A stretch of 64,000 bases of DNA from Sphingomonas sp. UV9 (GTDB lineage Bacteria > Pseudomonadota > Alphaproteobacteria > Sphingomonadales > Sphingomonadaceae), in assembly GCF_004101245.1 (NCBI RefSeq), contig NZ_SCIN01000003.1, positions 868,001 to 932,000 on the forward strand, in the 5' to 3' direction. Below, one piece after another: positions 17,588-26,757 of this stretch. Position 1 is the first letter of the stretch, and the number at the start of each line of letters is the position of its first letter. Position numbers and translations under genes: made by a program. The notes below the pieces were generated by a model, which did no database searches, had not been told where the DNA came from, and worked only from the letters and a program-made list of their open reading frames with translations.

Positions 17588-17723
17588 AGGCGGCGTGACG
17601 GCGGCGTGACGGCGGCGGGGTCGGGCGGCCCGGCTTTCGCACCGTCCTGCTTCGGCACGGTCTGCCGCACGACATTGTCAGCGCTTCAGGATTGTGAAAG
17701 GGCTAGGGTGTAGCAGGGGCACC

Positions 17724-18176
17724 ATGAGCGACGATATTCGATCCGATCAAGATCCGGCCGATCACGGTTGTGCCGCGCCGTCCGCGGACAGCGCGGGGAC
17801 CGAGGCCGTGCCGACCCGACGTCGCGTGCTGGCACTCGGCGCGGTGACGGCAGGCGCGGTCGTGTCGATCCGCCCGGCACTTGCGCAGACGGTGGGATCG
17901 GTACTGAATTGCCAGATCCCGGTTCCCGATCCCGGCCGCGCGGGCAGCTATATCGATGCGGACGGCAAGGTCGTGGCGGCACGGACCAAGGGCGCGTTCC
18001 CGCCCTCGACCCGCCCGTTCAAGGGCGAAGAGGTCAAGCGCGCGATGGCCAATGGCAGCACGCTGCCCGGCACCGATTCCGAGCGCAGCCGTGCCTACGT
18101 CAAATATATCCGCCGGTTGCAGCGCGGCCAGGGTGGCTTCACCTGCTTCGCATCGTTGCAGATGCCGCGCGGCTGA
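17724..18176 (+). CDS. Tat-exported small protein at the head of the HprK/PqqD cassette
   Basis: A 150-residue protein. Residues 1-30 are polar and acidic, followed by a twin-arginine signal (TRRRVLALG) and hydrophobic core ending at PALAQ (about residue 55). The mature ~95 residues have just two cysteines (VLNCQIPVP near its start and GFTCFASLQMPRG at the end), a KGAFPPSTRPFKGEEVKRAM segment and a YVKYIRRLQ helix. I do not recognise a named family. AGGGG lies ~6 nt before the ATG, and the PqqD-like gene begins 4 nt after its stop, so it belongs to that operon. It could be the cassette's substrate; that is inference. Confidence 0.8.
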   Translation: MSDDIRSDQDPADHGCAAPSADSAGTEAVPTRRRVLALGAVTAGAVVSIRPALAQTVGSVLNCQIPVPDPGRAGSYIDADGKVVAARTKGAFPPSTRPFKGEEVKRAMANGSTLPGTDSERSRAYVKYIRRLQRGQGGFTCFASLQMPRG

Positions 18177-18180
18177 GGCC

Positions 18181-18471
18181 GTGCGGGGGGAGCTCTATCG
18201 CGGTCCGCCCGAGACGGGGCTGCTGATCGCCCCGCTCGACGAGTTCACCGCGGTCTACCACCGCGCGTCGGGGATCACGCACCTGTTGACCGAGCCGGCT
18301 CCGCAGATCCTGGCGATCCTCGGGCAGGGCGCGCTGTCGCTCGACGCGCTGCTCGATCGGCTCGGGCAGGATTACGATCTGACCGACGGCACGCGCGAGG
18401 CCTTGGCGGCCCGGCTGGCGGAACTGGTCGAAGCCGGACTCGTCGAAGCGGAATGGGTCGAGCGGGCATGA
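18181..18471 (+). CDS. PqqD-family peptide chaperone of the HPr-rel-A system
   Basis: A 96-residue PqqD-like winged-helix (RiPP recognition element fold). The central LDEFTAVYHRASGITHLL segment and the ILAILG...LDALLDRLGQDYDL helices are characteristic of the PqqD proteins found with HprK-related kinase A. PqqD-type domains bind leader peptides and present them to modifying enzymes. Starts at GTG 18181, the only start ahead of the conserved part; its stop overlaps the kinase ATG by ATGA. Confidence 0.87.
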   Translation: MRGELYRGPPETGLLIAPLDEFTAVYHRASGITHLLTEPAPQILAILGQGALSLDALLDRLGQDYDLTDGTREALAARLAELVEAGLVEAEWVERA

Positions 18472-19328
18472 GGCATGCCTTCTCCGTCCGCATCGGCCCG
18501 GTCGGCTTCCGCATCGGCTCGGACTGGCGTGCTCCAATCGCTCAACTGGAAAGCCTGTACCGCGACTATCCCAAGCCGCTGGACGGCGTGCCCGATTTTA
18601 CCGTCCGGCTGTTCGCGCGGCGGCCATGGCGGCGTTTCCTGCGCCCCTCGGTCGAGATCGGCGGCGATTACATGCTGCCCGAGGCCGCACCGTTGCCGCT
18701 GCGCCAAGGCCTGCTCGCGGCCGAGATGGCGATGAACCTCCAGATGGCGCTTGGCGCACGCCGGTATCTGTTGTTGCATGCGTCGGCGGTCGAGCGGGAC
18801 GGGCGCGCGCTGTTGATGACCGGTATCTCGGGGGCGGGCAAGTCGACGTTGGCCACGCTGCTCGCCGCAAAAGGCTGGCGGTTCATGGGCGACGAGTTTG
18901 CGCTGCTCGATCCGGCAACCGGGCTGATCCACGCGTTCCCGCGGCTGATCAGCCTGAAGAACGAGGCGATCGCCGCGGCCGAGGCGGCTTGGCCGGACGC
19001 GCGGATGGGGCTGCTGCTGCCGACGACGCCAAAGGGCGATATCCGCCACATGGTTCCCGACGCGCGGGCGATCGCGGCGATGGACGTGCCAGCGCGCCCC
19101 GCGTTGCTGGTATTCCCGCGCTATGGCTTCGCGCCCGAAATCCGTTCGGTGCAGCCGGGCGAGGCATTCGTGCGGATGACGCAGGCGTCGACCAACTACG
19201 TCGCGCTTGGCGAAGCGGGGTTCCGTGCGCTGACCGGGCTGATCGGGGACGTCCCCTCGGTGGCGGTGGACTATCCCGACGGCGCGAGTGCGATCGCGCA
19301 GGTCGAGACCCTATGGGCGGCGCTGTGA
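18468..19328 (+). CDS. HprK-related kinase A
   Basis: A 286-residue homologue of HPr serine kinase catalytic domains. Visible are the LLLHASAVERDGRALLMTG strand, a Walker A loop GISGAGKST at about residues 119-127, and GWRFMGDEFALLDP, which matches the HprK Walker B-like region. No HPr or PTS gene is nearby, so the classical role is unlikely. Related kinases (PadeK, ThcoK) in lasso-peptide clusters phosphorylate a precursor's C-terminal serine. Substrate here unknown. Coupled by overlaps to both neighbours. Confidence 0.9.
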   Translation: MRHAFSVRIGPVGFRIGSDWRAPIAQLESLYRDYPKPLDGVPDFTVRLFARRPWRRFLRPSVEIGGDYMLPEAAPLPLRQGLLAAEMAMNLQMALGARRYLLLHASAVERDGRALLMTGISGAGKSTLATLLAAKGWRFMGDEFALLDPATGLIHAFPRLISLKNEAIAAAEAAWPDARMGLLLPTTPKGDIRHMVPDARAIAAMDVPARPALLVFPRYGFAPEIRSVQPGEAFVRMTQASTNYVALGEAGFRALTGLIGDVPSVAVDYPDGASAIAQVETLWAAL

Positions 19329-20302
19329 CGGACGCGCGCATACTTGCGCGAGCGCTCGCCGATCCGGCCAGCGTCGCCGGGCTCGATGCGGACGGCTGGA
19401 CCACGCTTCTGGCGATGGCGCGCGCGGAGCAATTGATCGGCACGCTGGCGGTGCGGCTCGATGGCTTGCCGATGCCTGGCTCGGTGAAGGCGATTCTCGC
19501 CGATGCGCGGGCCGCCGCCGAGCAGGGGCGCCGCGCTGCGCTTTGGGAGGCGGAGATGGCGAGGCGGGCGCTGGCGGCGATCGACTGCCCGGTCGTGCTG
19601 CTCAAGGGCACCGCCTTCGTCGCGGCGGGGCTGTCGGCGGGGCAGGGCAGGTCGATCGGCGATCTCGATATCCTGGTGCCGCGCCGCGCGCTCGATGCGG
19701 TCGAGGCGGCGCTGCTCGCGGCGGGCTGGGAATGGGTGAAGCCCGATCCGTATGACGACGTCTATTACCGCCGCTGGATGCACGAACTTCCGCCGCTGAT
19801 TCACCGTGAGCGCGACCGGATGATCGATGTGCACCACACCATATTGCCGCTGACCGCACGGATCACGCCCGACGCGGATGCGCTGATCGCGGGGAGCGTG
19901 GCGCTTGGGAATGGCCTGCGGATCCTGTCGCCGAACGGGATGATCGTTCACGCCGCGGCGCATCTGTTCGCGGACGGCGACCTGGCTGGCGGGATGCGCA
20001 ACCTGTGGGATATTCGCTGCCTGATCGACGAGTTCGGCACCGACGGCCTCGTCGCGGCGGCACATGGGCATGGGCTGCACCGTGAGGTGGCACGCGCGCT
20101 ACGGCTGGTGGAGGCAGTGTTCGGTGCGGCCAAGGCGCGCGGTATCGACGGCCTTTACGGTCACCGGATCGCTGCTCGGGACGGCTGGGGCAGGCCGACC
20201 CGAGCGGTCACGCGGCTGGCCTTCTATGTCCGCTCGCACTGGTTGCGGATGCCGCCGGCGATGCTCGCACGTCACCTCTGGACCAAGTTCCGCAAGGTTT
20301 AG
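19325..20302 (+). CDS. Nucleotidyltransferase-family protein of the HPr-rel-A cassette
   Basis: A 325-residue protein of the PF14907-type nucleotidyltransferase family. The catalytic segment is CPVVLLKGTAFVAAG...RSIGDLDILVPRRALD, containing the GD-L-D acidic pair, followed by MIDVHHTILP and a helical domain with HAAAHLFADGDLAGGMRNLWDI. Such proteins accompany HprK-like kinases in some RiPP clusters and may add a nucleotide to a phosphorylated product. GTG 19325 overlaps the kinase stop; ATG 19313 is an alternative. It converges with the vanZ-like gene. Confidence 0.87.
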   Translation: MTDARILARALADPASVAGLDADGWTTLLAMARAEQLIGTLAVRLDGLPMPGSVKAILADARAAAEQGRRAALWEAEMARRALAAIDCPVVLLKGTAFVAAGLSAGQGRSIGDLDILVPRRALDAVEAALLAAGWEWVKPDPYDDVYYRRWMHELPPLIHRERDRMIDVHHTILPLTARITPDADALIAGSVALGNGLRILSPNGMIVHAAAHLFADGDLAGGMRNLWDIRCLIDEFGTDGLVAAAHGHGLHREVARALRLVEAVFGAAKARGIDGLYGHRIAARDGWGRPTRAVTRLAFYVRSHWLRMPPAMLARHLWTKFRKV

Positions 20303-20658
20303 GGCAGGCGCGCACCACGCCCGCGCCGCACCGACCAGACGATCAGCAGCACGACCGTGATCGCCAGCGTGTCCGCGATCCAGTCGCGGATGTCGCAATC
20401 GCGGTGCAGCGACGGGATCGACTGAAGCACCTCGATCAGCGCGCCGAGAAACGAGAAGCGCTCGCCGATCCGGGACAGCCGGGCGGTCGGATAGGCCAGC
20501 GCCGCCAGCAACGACATCGTCGCGAACGCGAGCATATGCTGGAACTTGTCGCCGAACTGGTCGATCGGCATGTGCGGCGGCTTTGGCAGCAGCGCCATCG
20601 TCACCGCGAACACCACCGCCGCGACCAGCGCGATGCGCAGAGACAGAGCGCGGTTCAT
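20299..20658 (-). CDS. VanZ-like small membrane protein
   Basis: A 119-residue membrane protein with four hydrophobic segments. The DKFQHMLAFATMSLLAALAY stretch and the later RDCDIRDWIADTLAI segment carry the VanZ-like pattern (H in the second helix, D-x-x-D-x-x-A/N in the fourth). Function of the small members is unknown. Start ATG overlaps the upstream gph stop (ATGA). Confidence 0.8.
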   Translation of the reverse strand: MNRALSLRIALVAAVVFAVTMALLPKPPHMPIDQFGDKFQHMLAFATMSLLAALAYPTARLSRIGERFSFLGALIEVLQSIPSLHRDCDIRDWIADTLAITVVLLIVWSVRRGRGARLP

Positions 20659-21323
20659 GCGCCGAGCCTTTCGAGCGTCGGCAGTAACTCGGCGAACCCG
20701 TCGATCACCGCGTCGGCGCCGAGTTCGGCGACCGGCTGCATCAGGAAGCCGAAGCTGCATGCGATCGTCGGCAACCCCGCCGCCTGGCCTGCCTGGATAT
20801 CGAAGATCGAGTCGCCGACGAACGCGGCACGTCCGCCGCCACATCGCCTCACCATCTCATGGATCGGCATCGGCGAGGGCTTCGACTCTGCGAGCGTATC
20901 GCCGCCGAGGATGCACGCGAACCGATCGGTCAGGCCCAGTTCGTCCAGTACGACCCGTGCAAACCGCTCGATCTTGTTGGTGACGATCCCGAGCGTCACG
21001 TCGCGTGCCGCCAGCGCATCGAGTGCGTCGATCACGCCCGGATAGGGTTTCGTCAGGACACAGATGTTCGCCTCGTAATAGGCGAGCAGCTCGGCGTGCA
21101 GTGTGTCGAGCATCGCCTCGTCATAGCCGCCGGTCGCGGTCAGGCCCTGCTTGAGCATATGCCGCGCGCCGCCACCGATCATCGGCTTGACCTCTTCGAC
21201 GCTCAAGCGAGGGCGACCGACCGATGCCAGCGCATGGTTGACCGCGGCGGCGAGGTCGCCGCTGGTATCGAGAAGCGTACCGTCCAGGTCGAACCCGACG
21301 ATAGTAAAAGAAAAATGCGTCAT
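20655..21323 (-). CDS. gph: Phosphoglycolate phosphatase (HAD family)
   Basis: A 222-residue HAD hydrolase. Motif I VGFDLDGTLLDTS has the nucleophile and acid aspartates, motif II is GIVTNK, and motifs III/IV appear as ESKPSPMPIHEM and FVGDSIFDIQAG. It removes phosphate from 2-phosphoglycolate formed by oxidative DNA repair. Assignment to Gph rather than another HAD phosphatase rests on overall resemblance. Divergent from glmU. Confidence 0.87.
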   Translation of the reverse strand: MTHFSFTIVGFDLDGTLLDTSGDLAAAVNHALASVGRPRLSVEEVKPMIGGGARHMLKQGLTATGGYDEAMLDTLHAELLAYYEANICVLTKPYPGVIDALDALAARDVTLGIVTNKIERFARVVLDELGLTDRFACILGGDTLAESKPSPMPIHEMVRRCGGGRAAFVGDSIFDIQAGQAAGLPTIACSFGFLMQPVAELGADAVIDGFAELLPTLERLGA

Positions 21324-21385
21324 TACGGTGGTGCCTGCCAGCGGCGCTATGGAATTGGCAAGGCTTTCGTGGCAGCGATCCTCCC

Positions 21386-22780
21386 ATGACGACGCATTCC
21401 AACGACCAAACGTTTCCGGCGCATTCCCCCGCCCACCCGATCGCGGTGGTGATCCTCGCCGCCGGCAAGGGTACGCGGATGAAATCGTACCTGCACAAGG
21501 TGCTGCATCCGATCGCCGGGCGGCCGATGCTGCTGCATCTGATTGCGAGTGCGGCGGCTTTGAATCCGGCCAGGACGGTCGTCGTGACGGGTGCGGGACG
21601 CGAGCAGGTCGAGGCGGCGGTCGCGCCGCTCGGCATTGCCACCGCGCTTCAGGCGGAACAGCTCGGTACCGGCCATGCGGTCGCGCAGGCGCGCGCGGCG
21701 CTGGCGGGGTTCAAGGGCGACGTGCTGATTCTCTACGGCGACGTGCCGCTCGTCACCGCCACGACGATGCAGCGGATGATCGATCGCCTGCACGGCGACG
21801 ATATGCCTGCCGTCGTCGTGCTCGGCTTCCGCCCCGCCGATCCCGGGGCCTATGGCCGCGTGATCGCCGATGCCGCGGGCCGGATGGACCGGATCGTCGA
21901 ATTTAAGGACGCGTCGGAGGCGGAACGCGCGGTGACGTTGTGCAATTCCGGGCTGATGGCGGTGCGCGCGACCGATCTGTTCGCGCTGCTCGACCGGCTC
22001 GGCAACGACAATGCGGCGGGCGAATATTATCTCACCGACATCGTCGGGCTGGCGGGGGCGGCCGGCCGATCGGCGGCGGTGATCGAGACCGGCGCGGACG
22101 AGGTGGCCGGCGTCAACAGTCGCGGCGAACTCGCCGGCGTCGAGGGCGCGTGGCAGGCGATGCGGCGCGCGCAGGCGATGGCCGCCGGTGCGACGCTGAT
22201 CGCGCCCGACACGGTCTGGTTCGCGCACGACACGGTGCTCGGCCGCGACGTGGTGATCGAGCCCAACGTCGTGTTCGGGCCCGGTGCGCGCATCGAGGAT
22301 GGCGCGACGATCCACGCGTTCAGCCATGTCGAAGGCGCCTCGGTCGGCAAGGGCGCCAACGTCGGCCCGTTCGCGCGCCTCCGCCTTGGCGCGGATCTCC
22401 GAGCAGACGCCAAGGTCGGCAATTTCGTCGAGATCAAGAAGGCCATCATCGGCGAAGGCGCGAAGGTCAGCCACCTGACCTATATCGGCGACGCGGATAT
22501 TGGCGCGGGCGCGAACATCGGCGCCGGCACGATCACCTGCAACTACGACGGCTATTTCAAATACCGCACGGTCGTCGGCGAGGGCGCCTTTATCGGCTCC
22601 AACGCCGCGCTGGTCGCCCCGGTGACGATCGGCGCAGGTGCGATCGTCGCGGCCGGATCGGTTGTGACGCAGAATGTCGAGGCCGATGCGCTTGCGCTGG
22701 TCCGTCCGCCACAGATCGCCAAGCCCGGCTGGGCCGCGCGGTTCCGTGACAAAATGACAGCCCGCAAGGCTGCCCGATAA
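21386..22780 (+). CDS. glmU: Bifunctional GlcNAc-1-phosphate uridylyltransferase / GlcN-1-P acetyltransferase
   Basis: Makes UDP-GlcNAc for peptidoglycan and LPS. The 464-residue protein begins with the pyrophosphorylase motif VVILAAGKGTRMKS, then LGTGHAVAQAR and LILYGDVPL; the C-terminal half is a left-handed beta helix (repeating I-G-x-G-A-x, e.g. IGAGANIGAGTITCNYDG) with the acetyltransferase site. It is followed by glmS after 23 nt, giving an amino-sugar operon. Confidence 0.97.
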   Translation: MTTHSNDQTFPAHSPAHPIAVVILAAGKGTRMKSYLHKVLHPIAGRPMLLHLIASAAALNPARTVVVTGAGREQVEAAVAPLGIATALQAEQLGTGHAVAQARAALAGFKGDVLILYGDVPLVTATTMQRMIDRLHGDDMPAVVVLGFRPADPGAYGRVIADAAGRMDRIVEFKDASEAERAVTLCNSGLMAVRATDLFALLDRLGNDNAAGEYYLTDIVGLAGAAGRSAAVIETGADEVAGVNSRGELAGVEGAWQAMRRAQAMAAGATLIAPDTVWFAHDTVLGRDVVIEPNVVFGPGARIEDGATIHAFSHVEGASVGKGANVGPFARLRLGADLRADAKVGNFVEIKKAIIGEGAKVSHLTYIGDADIGAGANIGAGTITCNYDGYFKYRTVVGEGAFIGSNAALVAPVTIGAGAIVAAGSVVTQNVEADALALVRPPQIAKPGWAARFRDKMTARKAAR

Positions 22781-22803
22781 GCGTGTTTCCGGAGTAAGAT
22801 CGA

Positions 22804-24627
22804 ATGTGTGGCATCGTTGGAATTCTGAGCACGACCGACGTCGCCGTCCGTCTGCTCGACGGGCTGAAGCGACTCGAATATCGCGGGTATGATTCGGCGG
22901 GTATCGCCACCGATCACGATGGTACGATCGAGCGGCGGCGCGCGTCGGGCAAGCTCGTCAATCTCGCCAACGAACTCGCGGCGCATCCGCTGCCCGGCCG
23001 CACCGGCATCGCGCACACGCGGTGGGCGACGCATGGCGGGCCGACCACCAACAACGCGCACCCGCACGCGACCGACGAAGTCGCGGTGGTCCACAACGGC
23101 ATCATCGAGAACTTCAAGCCGCTGCGCGAGGAGCTGATCGCGCGCGGCCGGACGTTCACCAGTGAGACCGATACCGAAGTCGTCGCGCATCTGGTCAGCG
23201 AAAAGGTCGAGGCGGGGATGGACCCGGTGTCCGCGGTCCGCGAGATCCTGCCACGGCTGCACGGCGCGTTCGCGCTCGCGATCCTGTTCCGCCAGCATCC
23301 CGACCTGCTGATCGGCGCGCGGCTCGGTTCGCCGCTGGTCGTCGGCCACGGCGAGGGCGAGATGTATCTCGGCTCCGACGCGCTCGCGCTCGCGCCGCTG
23401 ACGCAGCGGATCGCGTATCTCGACGAGGGCGACTGGGTCGTGCTTACTCGCGACGGCGCGCAGGTCTATGACCGCGACAACGCGCCCGTCGAGCGCGCGA
23501 TCACGATCTCGGGGATCACCGGCGAGGTGATCTCGAAGGGCAATCACAAGCATTACATGCTCAAGGAAATCTACGAGCAGCCGATCGTCGTCGCGCAGAC
23601 GCTCCGCTCGTACCTGAAGCGGATGGAGGGCGAGGTCTCGCTGCCGATCCCCGAGTTCGATCTCTCCACGATCAAGCGCGTCACGATCGTCGCGTGCGGG
23701 ACGAGCTTCTACGCCGGCATGGTCGCCAAATACTGGTTCGAGCAGTTTGCGCGCGTGCCCGTCGACCTCGATGTCGCGTCCGAGTTCCGCTACCGCGCGC
23801 CGGTGATGGAGGATGGCGGCCTCGCGCTGTTCATCTCGCAATCGGGCGAGACGGCGGACACGCTGGCAGCACTCCGCCACGCCAAGGCCGAGGGGCAGAA
23901 GATCGCGGTCGTCGTCAACGTGCCGACCAGTTCGATGGCGCGCGAGGCGGACCTGTTGCTGCCCACGCATGCCGGGCCGGAGATCGGCGTCGCCTCGACC
24001 AAGGCGTTCACGTGCCAGCTCGCCGTGCTGGCCGCACTCGCCGCCAATCTGGCGCGCGCGAAGGGCCTGTTGTCGAAGGACCAGGAGCGCGAGATCGTCC
24101 GGCATCTGTCGGAGGCGCCCGCCGCGCTCAACGGCGCGCTGGCGTATGACGAGGCGATCGAGGCGATGGCGCACAACATCGCCGGCGCGCGCGACGTGCT
24201 GTATCTGGGGCGCGGGACGGATTACCCGCTCGCGCTCGAAGGTGCGCTGAAGCTTAAGGAAATCAGCTACATCCATGCCGAGGGCTATGCCGCCGGCGAG
24301 ATGAAGCACGGCCCGATCGCCCTGATCGACGAGCATGTGCCCGTCATCGTCATCGCGCCGTCGGGGCCGTTGTTCGACAAGACTGTCAGCAACATGCAGG
24401 AAGTGATGGCGCGCGGCGGCAGGGTCGTGCTGATCTCGGACTATGACGGCATCCAGGCGGCGGGCGAGGGCTGCATGGCGACGATCACCATGCCCAAGGT
24501 TCATCCGCTGATCGCGCCGCTGGTCTATGCGGTGCCGGTGCAGTTGCTGGCGTATCATGTGGCGGTGCTCAAGGGCACGGACGTGGATCAGCCGCGGAAT
24601 CTGGCGAAGAGTGTGACGGTCGAATAA
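22804..24627 (+). CDS. glmS: Glutamine-fructose-6-phosphate aminotransferase (isomerizing)
   Basis: Converts fructose-6-P and glutamine to glucosamine-6-P, feeding glmU. The 607-residue protein has the N-terminal amidotransferase nucleophile (MCGIVGIL), HTRWATHGGPT and the glutamine-site HNGIIEN, then two SIS domains (ACGTSFYAGM, SQSGETADTL, GRGTDYPLALEGALKLKEISYIHAE) and the C-terminal DQPRNLAKSVTVE. GGAGTAAG lies 6-7 nt before the ATG. No glmS ribozyme is seen upstream, as expected outside Gram-positives. Confidence 0.98.
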   Translation: MCGIVGILSTTDVAVRLLDGLKRLEYRGYDSAGIATDHDGTIERRRASGKLVNLANELAAHPLPGRTGIAHTRWATHGGPTTNNAHPHATDEVAVVHNGIIENFKPLREELIARGRTFTSETDTEVVAHLVSEKVEAGMDPVSAVREILPRLHGAFALAILFRQHPDLLIGARLGSPLVVGHGEGEMYLGSDALALAPLTQRIAYLDEGDWVVLTRDGAQVYDRDNAPVERAITISGITGEVISKGNHKHYMLKEIYEQPIVVAQTLRSYLKRMEGEVSLPIPEFDLSTIKRVTIVACGTSFYAGMVAKYWFEQFARVPVDLDVASEFRYRAPVMEDGGLALFISQSGETADTLAALRHAKAEGQKIAVVVNVPTSSMAREADLLLPTHAGPEIGVASTKAFTCQLAVLAALAANLARAKGLLSKDQEREIVRHLSEAPAALNGALAYDEAIEAMAHNIAGARDVLYLGRGTDYPLALEGALKLKEISYIHAEGYAAGEMKHGPIALIDEHVPVIVIAPSGPLFDKTVSNMQEVMARGGRVVLISDYDGIQAAGEGCMATITMPKVHPLIAPLVYAVPVQLLAYHVAVLKGTDVDQPRNLAKSVTVE

Positions 24628-24650
24628 GGCGCCCGCACCCCACCCAATTT

Positions 24651-24758
24651 ACCACCCCGGCGAAGGCCGGGGCCCAATTGGAGAGCTCGCAGTAACGGGG
24701 GACCGTCCCTCCGTTACCACTGTTTCCCAATTGGGCCCCGGCCTTCGCCGGGGTGGTG
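24651..24758. repeat. REP-type bipartite repeat, family B
   Basis: ACCACCCCGGCGAAGGCCGG-GGCCCAATTGG is mirrored by its reverse complement ending in GGGTGGT. The ~45 nt spacer contains a second inverted pair (AGTAACGG...CCGTTACCACT). Further family B copies: 42514, 44796, 46734, 50029, 53095. It lies 24 nt after glmS and may act as its terminator. Confidence 0.92.
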
Positions 24759-24808
24759 CATCTTTCTGGATAGCACGAGTGGTTTCTCATCGAATCCCAA
24801 ACGCTCGA

Positions 24809-24837
24809 TTGACTAAGATTGTGCGCCGCGTCACAGC
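24809..24837 (+). promoter_or_regulatory. Candidate -35 element for the glycine riboswitch transcript
   Basis: TTGACT at 24809-24814 is a good -35 match about 60 nt before the first aptamer. The -10 region about 17 nt later (near TCACAG) is weak, so this is tentative. Confidence 0.3.
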
Positions 24838-24871
24838 TTGCGGCGTCGATGTCGGGCAACCGGCATGGCAC

Positions 24872-25072
24872 CGCGCGGGAGAGCGTTTCCGGTCCTTTGA
24901 GGGCTGATGGAACCGCCGAAGGAGCAACCACCCCGGAATCTCTCAGGCACCAGAGACCGCGCGAGGCTGATCGACACTCTGGAAAGCGTCCTGACGTAAG
25001 TCGAGGGCCACCGAAGGGGTAAGCGCTGGACAAGTCCGCCGCGAAAGCTCTCAGGTCCCGTGACAGAGGGGG
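24872..25072 (+). ncRNA. Tandem glycine riboswitch (gcvT motif, two aptamers)
   Basis: Two gcvT-type aptamers lie in tandem before gcvT. The first (about 24872-24962) has CGGGAGAG, GCCGAAGGAGCAA and CTCTCAGGCACCAGAGACCG; the second (about 24970-25072) has CTGGAAAG, CACCGAAGGGGTAAGCG and GCTCTCAGGTCCC. The CCGAAGG and CTCTCAGG pieces are the glycine-aptamer core. Glycine binding normally switches on the cleavage operon. The second aptamer ends ~52 nt before the gcvT ATG; no long terminator is obvious in that gap, so control of translation initiation is possible. Confidence 0.95.
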
Positions 25073-25123
25073 TTCGGATCGCAGCACCACCGGGTGCCGC
25101 GCGCCCCTTCGACGGAGACCAGC

Positions 25124-26371
25124 ATGAGCGACCCCGAACTGCGCGATTACGCCAGCATCATCGATCAGGCCGACGATTACGTCGAGCCCGAGATCCTGCC
25201 CCTGCCGCTCGACGCGTGGCACCGCGGACAGGGCGCGCGGATGGTCGAGTTCGCCGGCTACGAGATGCCGATCCAGTATGAAGGCATCATGGCCGAGCAC
25301 ACCTGGACGCGCGACTCTGCGGGCCTGTTCGACGTCAGCCATATGGGCCAGCTCGTCTTCTCGGGTGAGGGCGTCGCGCAGGCGCTCGAGACCGTGCTGC
25401 CGGGCGACATCGCCGGGCTTGGCGAGGGCAAGATGCGCTATTCGCTGCTGCTCGCGCAGGACGGCGGCATCCTCGACGACCTGATGGCCACGCGCCTGCC
25501 CGACGACCAGCCGTCGCCCTTTTCGGCGTCCGATATCGAGCCCGAGGCGTACGATCCGCTCCACCCGTCGCCGACCGCGAGCGGCAGCTTCTACGTGGTC
25601 GTCAACGGCGCGACCAAATATGACGATGTCAGCTACCTGATCGAGCATCTGCCCGACGACGTCACGATCAACATCCTCGAGGACCAGGCGCTGCTCGCGG
25701 TGCAGGGGCCCAGGGCGGTCGCTGCGGTCGCGCGGATCGTTCCCGGTGTCGACGGCCTCGTCTTCATGACCGCGGGCGCGTTCCACTGGAACGACGTGGG
25801 CGTGTGGATCAGCCGCTCGGGCTATACCGGCGAGGACGGCCTCGAGATTTCGATCCCCGCCGAGCATGCCGTTGCGTTCGCCGATGCGCTGCTGGCGCTT
25901 CCCGAGATCAAGCCGATCGGCCTCGGCGCACGCGACTCGTTGCGTCTCGAAGCCGGTCTGCCGCTTTATGGCCACGACCTCGATCCCGAGATCACGCCGA
26001 TGATGGCCGATCTCGGCTTCGCGCTGTCGAAGCGCCGCCGCGAGGCCGCCGATTTCCCCGGCGCCGAGCGCATCCTCACCGAGCGCGAGCATGGCCCGGC
26101 CACCAAGCGCGTCGGCCTGATCGTCGAGGGGCGCCAGCCCGCGCGCGAAGGCGCCGAGGTGATCGACGACACCGGCGCGACGATCGGTCGCCTGACCAGC
26201 GGGGGCTTCGCGCCGACGCTCGGGAAGCCGATCGCGATGGCCTATGTGCCGCTCGCGCTCGCCGCGCCCGGCACCCGCATCGAAATCGCGCAGCGCGGCA
26301 AGGTCCATACCGCCACCGTCACCGCGATGCCCTTCATTCCCCACCGCTACGTCCGCGCAGGAGCCAAGTGA
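25124..26371 (+). CDS. gcvT: Glycine cleavage system aminomethyltransferase (T protein)
   Basis: Transfers the aminomethyl carbon from lipoyl-H protein to tetrahydrofolate, releasing ammonia. The 415-residue product has [30 protein letters not shown], and the folate-binding [14 protein letters not shown] and [20 protein letters not shown] motifs. A ~30-residue acidic insertion near residue 130 ([20 protein letters not shown]) makes it longer than the usual ~365-380. GGAGA lies 6 nt before the ATG; the glycine riboswitch precedes it. gcvH follows 1 nt after. Confidence 0.96.
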   Translation: MSDPELRDYASIIDQADDYVEPEILPLPLDAWHRGQGARMVEFAGYEMPIQYEGIMAEHTWTRDSAGLFDVSHMGQLVFSGEGVAQALETVLPGDIAGLGEGKMRYSLLLAQDGGILDDLMATRLPDDQPSPFSASDIEPEAYDPLHPSPTASGSFYVVVNGATKYDDVSYLIEHLPDDVTINILEDQALLAVQGPRAVAAVARIVPGVDGLVFMTAGAFHWNDVGVWISRSGYTGEDGLEISIPAEHAVAFADALLALPEIKPIGLGARDSLRLEAGLPLYGHDLDPEITPMMADLGFALSKRRREAADFPGAERILTEREHGPATKRVGLIVEGRQPAREGAEVIDDTGATIGRLTSGGFAPTLGKPIAMAYVPLALAAPGTRIEIAQRGKVHTATVTAMPFIPHRYVRAGAK

Positions 26372-26372
26372 T

Positions 26373-26744
26373 ATGAGCCGTTTTTTCACGCAGGATCATG
26401 AATGGGTCGATGTCGACGGTGACGTCGGCACCGTCGGTATTTCCGAATACGCGCAGAGCCAGCTCGGCGACGTCGTGTTCGTCGAAGTCCCCGAAGCCGG
26501 CAAGACGCTGAGCAAGGGCGACGAAGCCGCGGTCGTCGAATCGGTCAAGGCCGCGTCGGACGTCTACTCGCCGGTCTCGGGCACCGTCATCGAGGGCAAC
26601 GCCGCGCTCACCGACGATTCGAGCCTGGTGAACTCGGACGCGGAAGCGGCCGGCTGGTTCTTCAAGCTGACGCTCAGCGATCCGAGCGAACTCGACGGCC
26701 TGATGGACGAAGCCGCCTACGCGACCTTCGTCGAAGGACTCTGA
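26373..26744 (+). CDS. gcvH: Glycine cleavage system H protein
   Basis: The lipoyl carrier that shuttles the aminomethyl group between P and T proteins. The 123-residue protein has [20 protein letters not shown], then the lipoylated lysine in [16 protein letters not shown]. Length and order are standard. It is followed by a 158-nt gap holding a composite REP and a hairpin before gcvPA. Confidence 0.97.
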   Translation: MSRFFTQDHEWVDVDGDVGTVGISEYAQSQLGDVVFVEVPEAGKTLSKGDEAAVVESVKAASDVYSPVSGTVIEGNAALTDDSSLVNSDAEAAGWFFKLTLSDPSELDGLMDEAAYATFVEGL

Positions 26745-26757
26745 TCCCACAATAAAC

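Noticed and set aside
18468..19328. HprK-like gene as a classical HPr kinase/phosphorylase of the PTS
   Set aside because: No ptsH, ptsI or EIIA gene is nearby, and the PqqD-like and nucleotidyltransferase neighbours define the separate HPr-rel-A type.
22552..24558. 668-codon minus-strand open frame opposite glmS
   Set aside because: Antisense shadow of glmS, with low-complexity Arg/Asp/His content and no motif.
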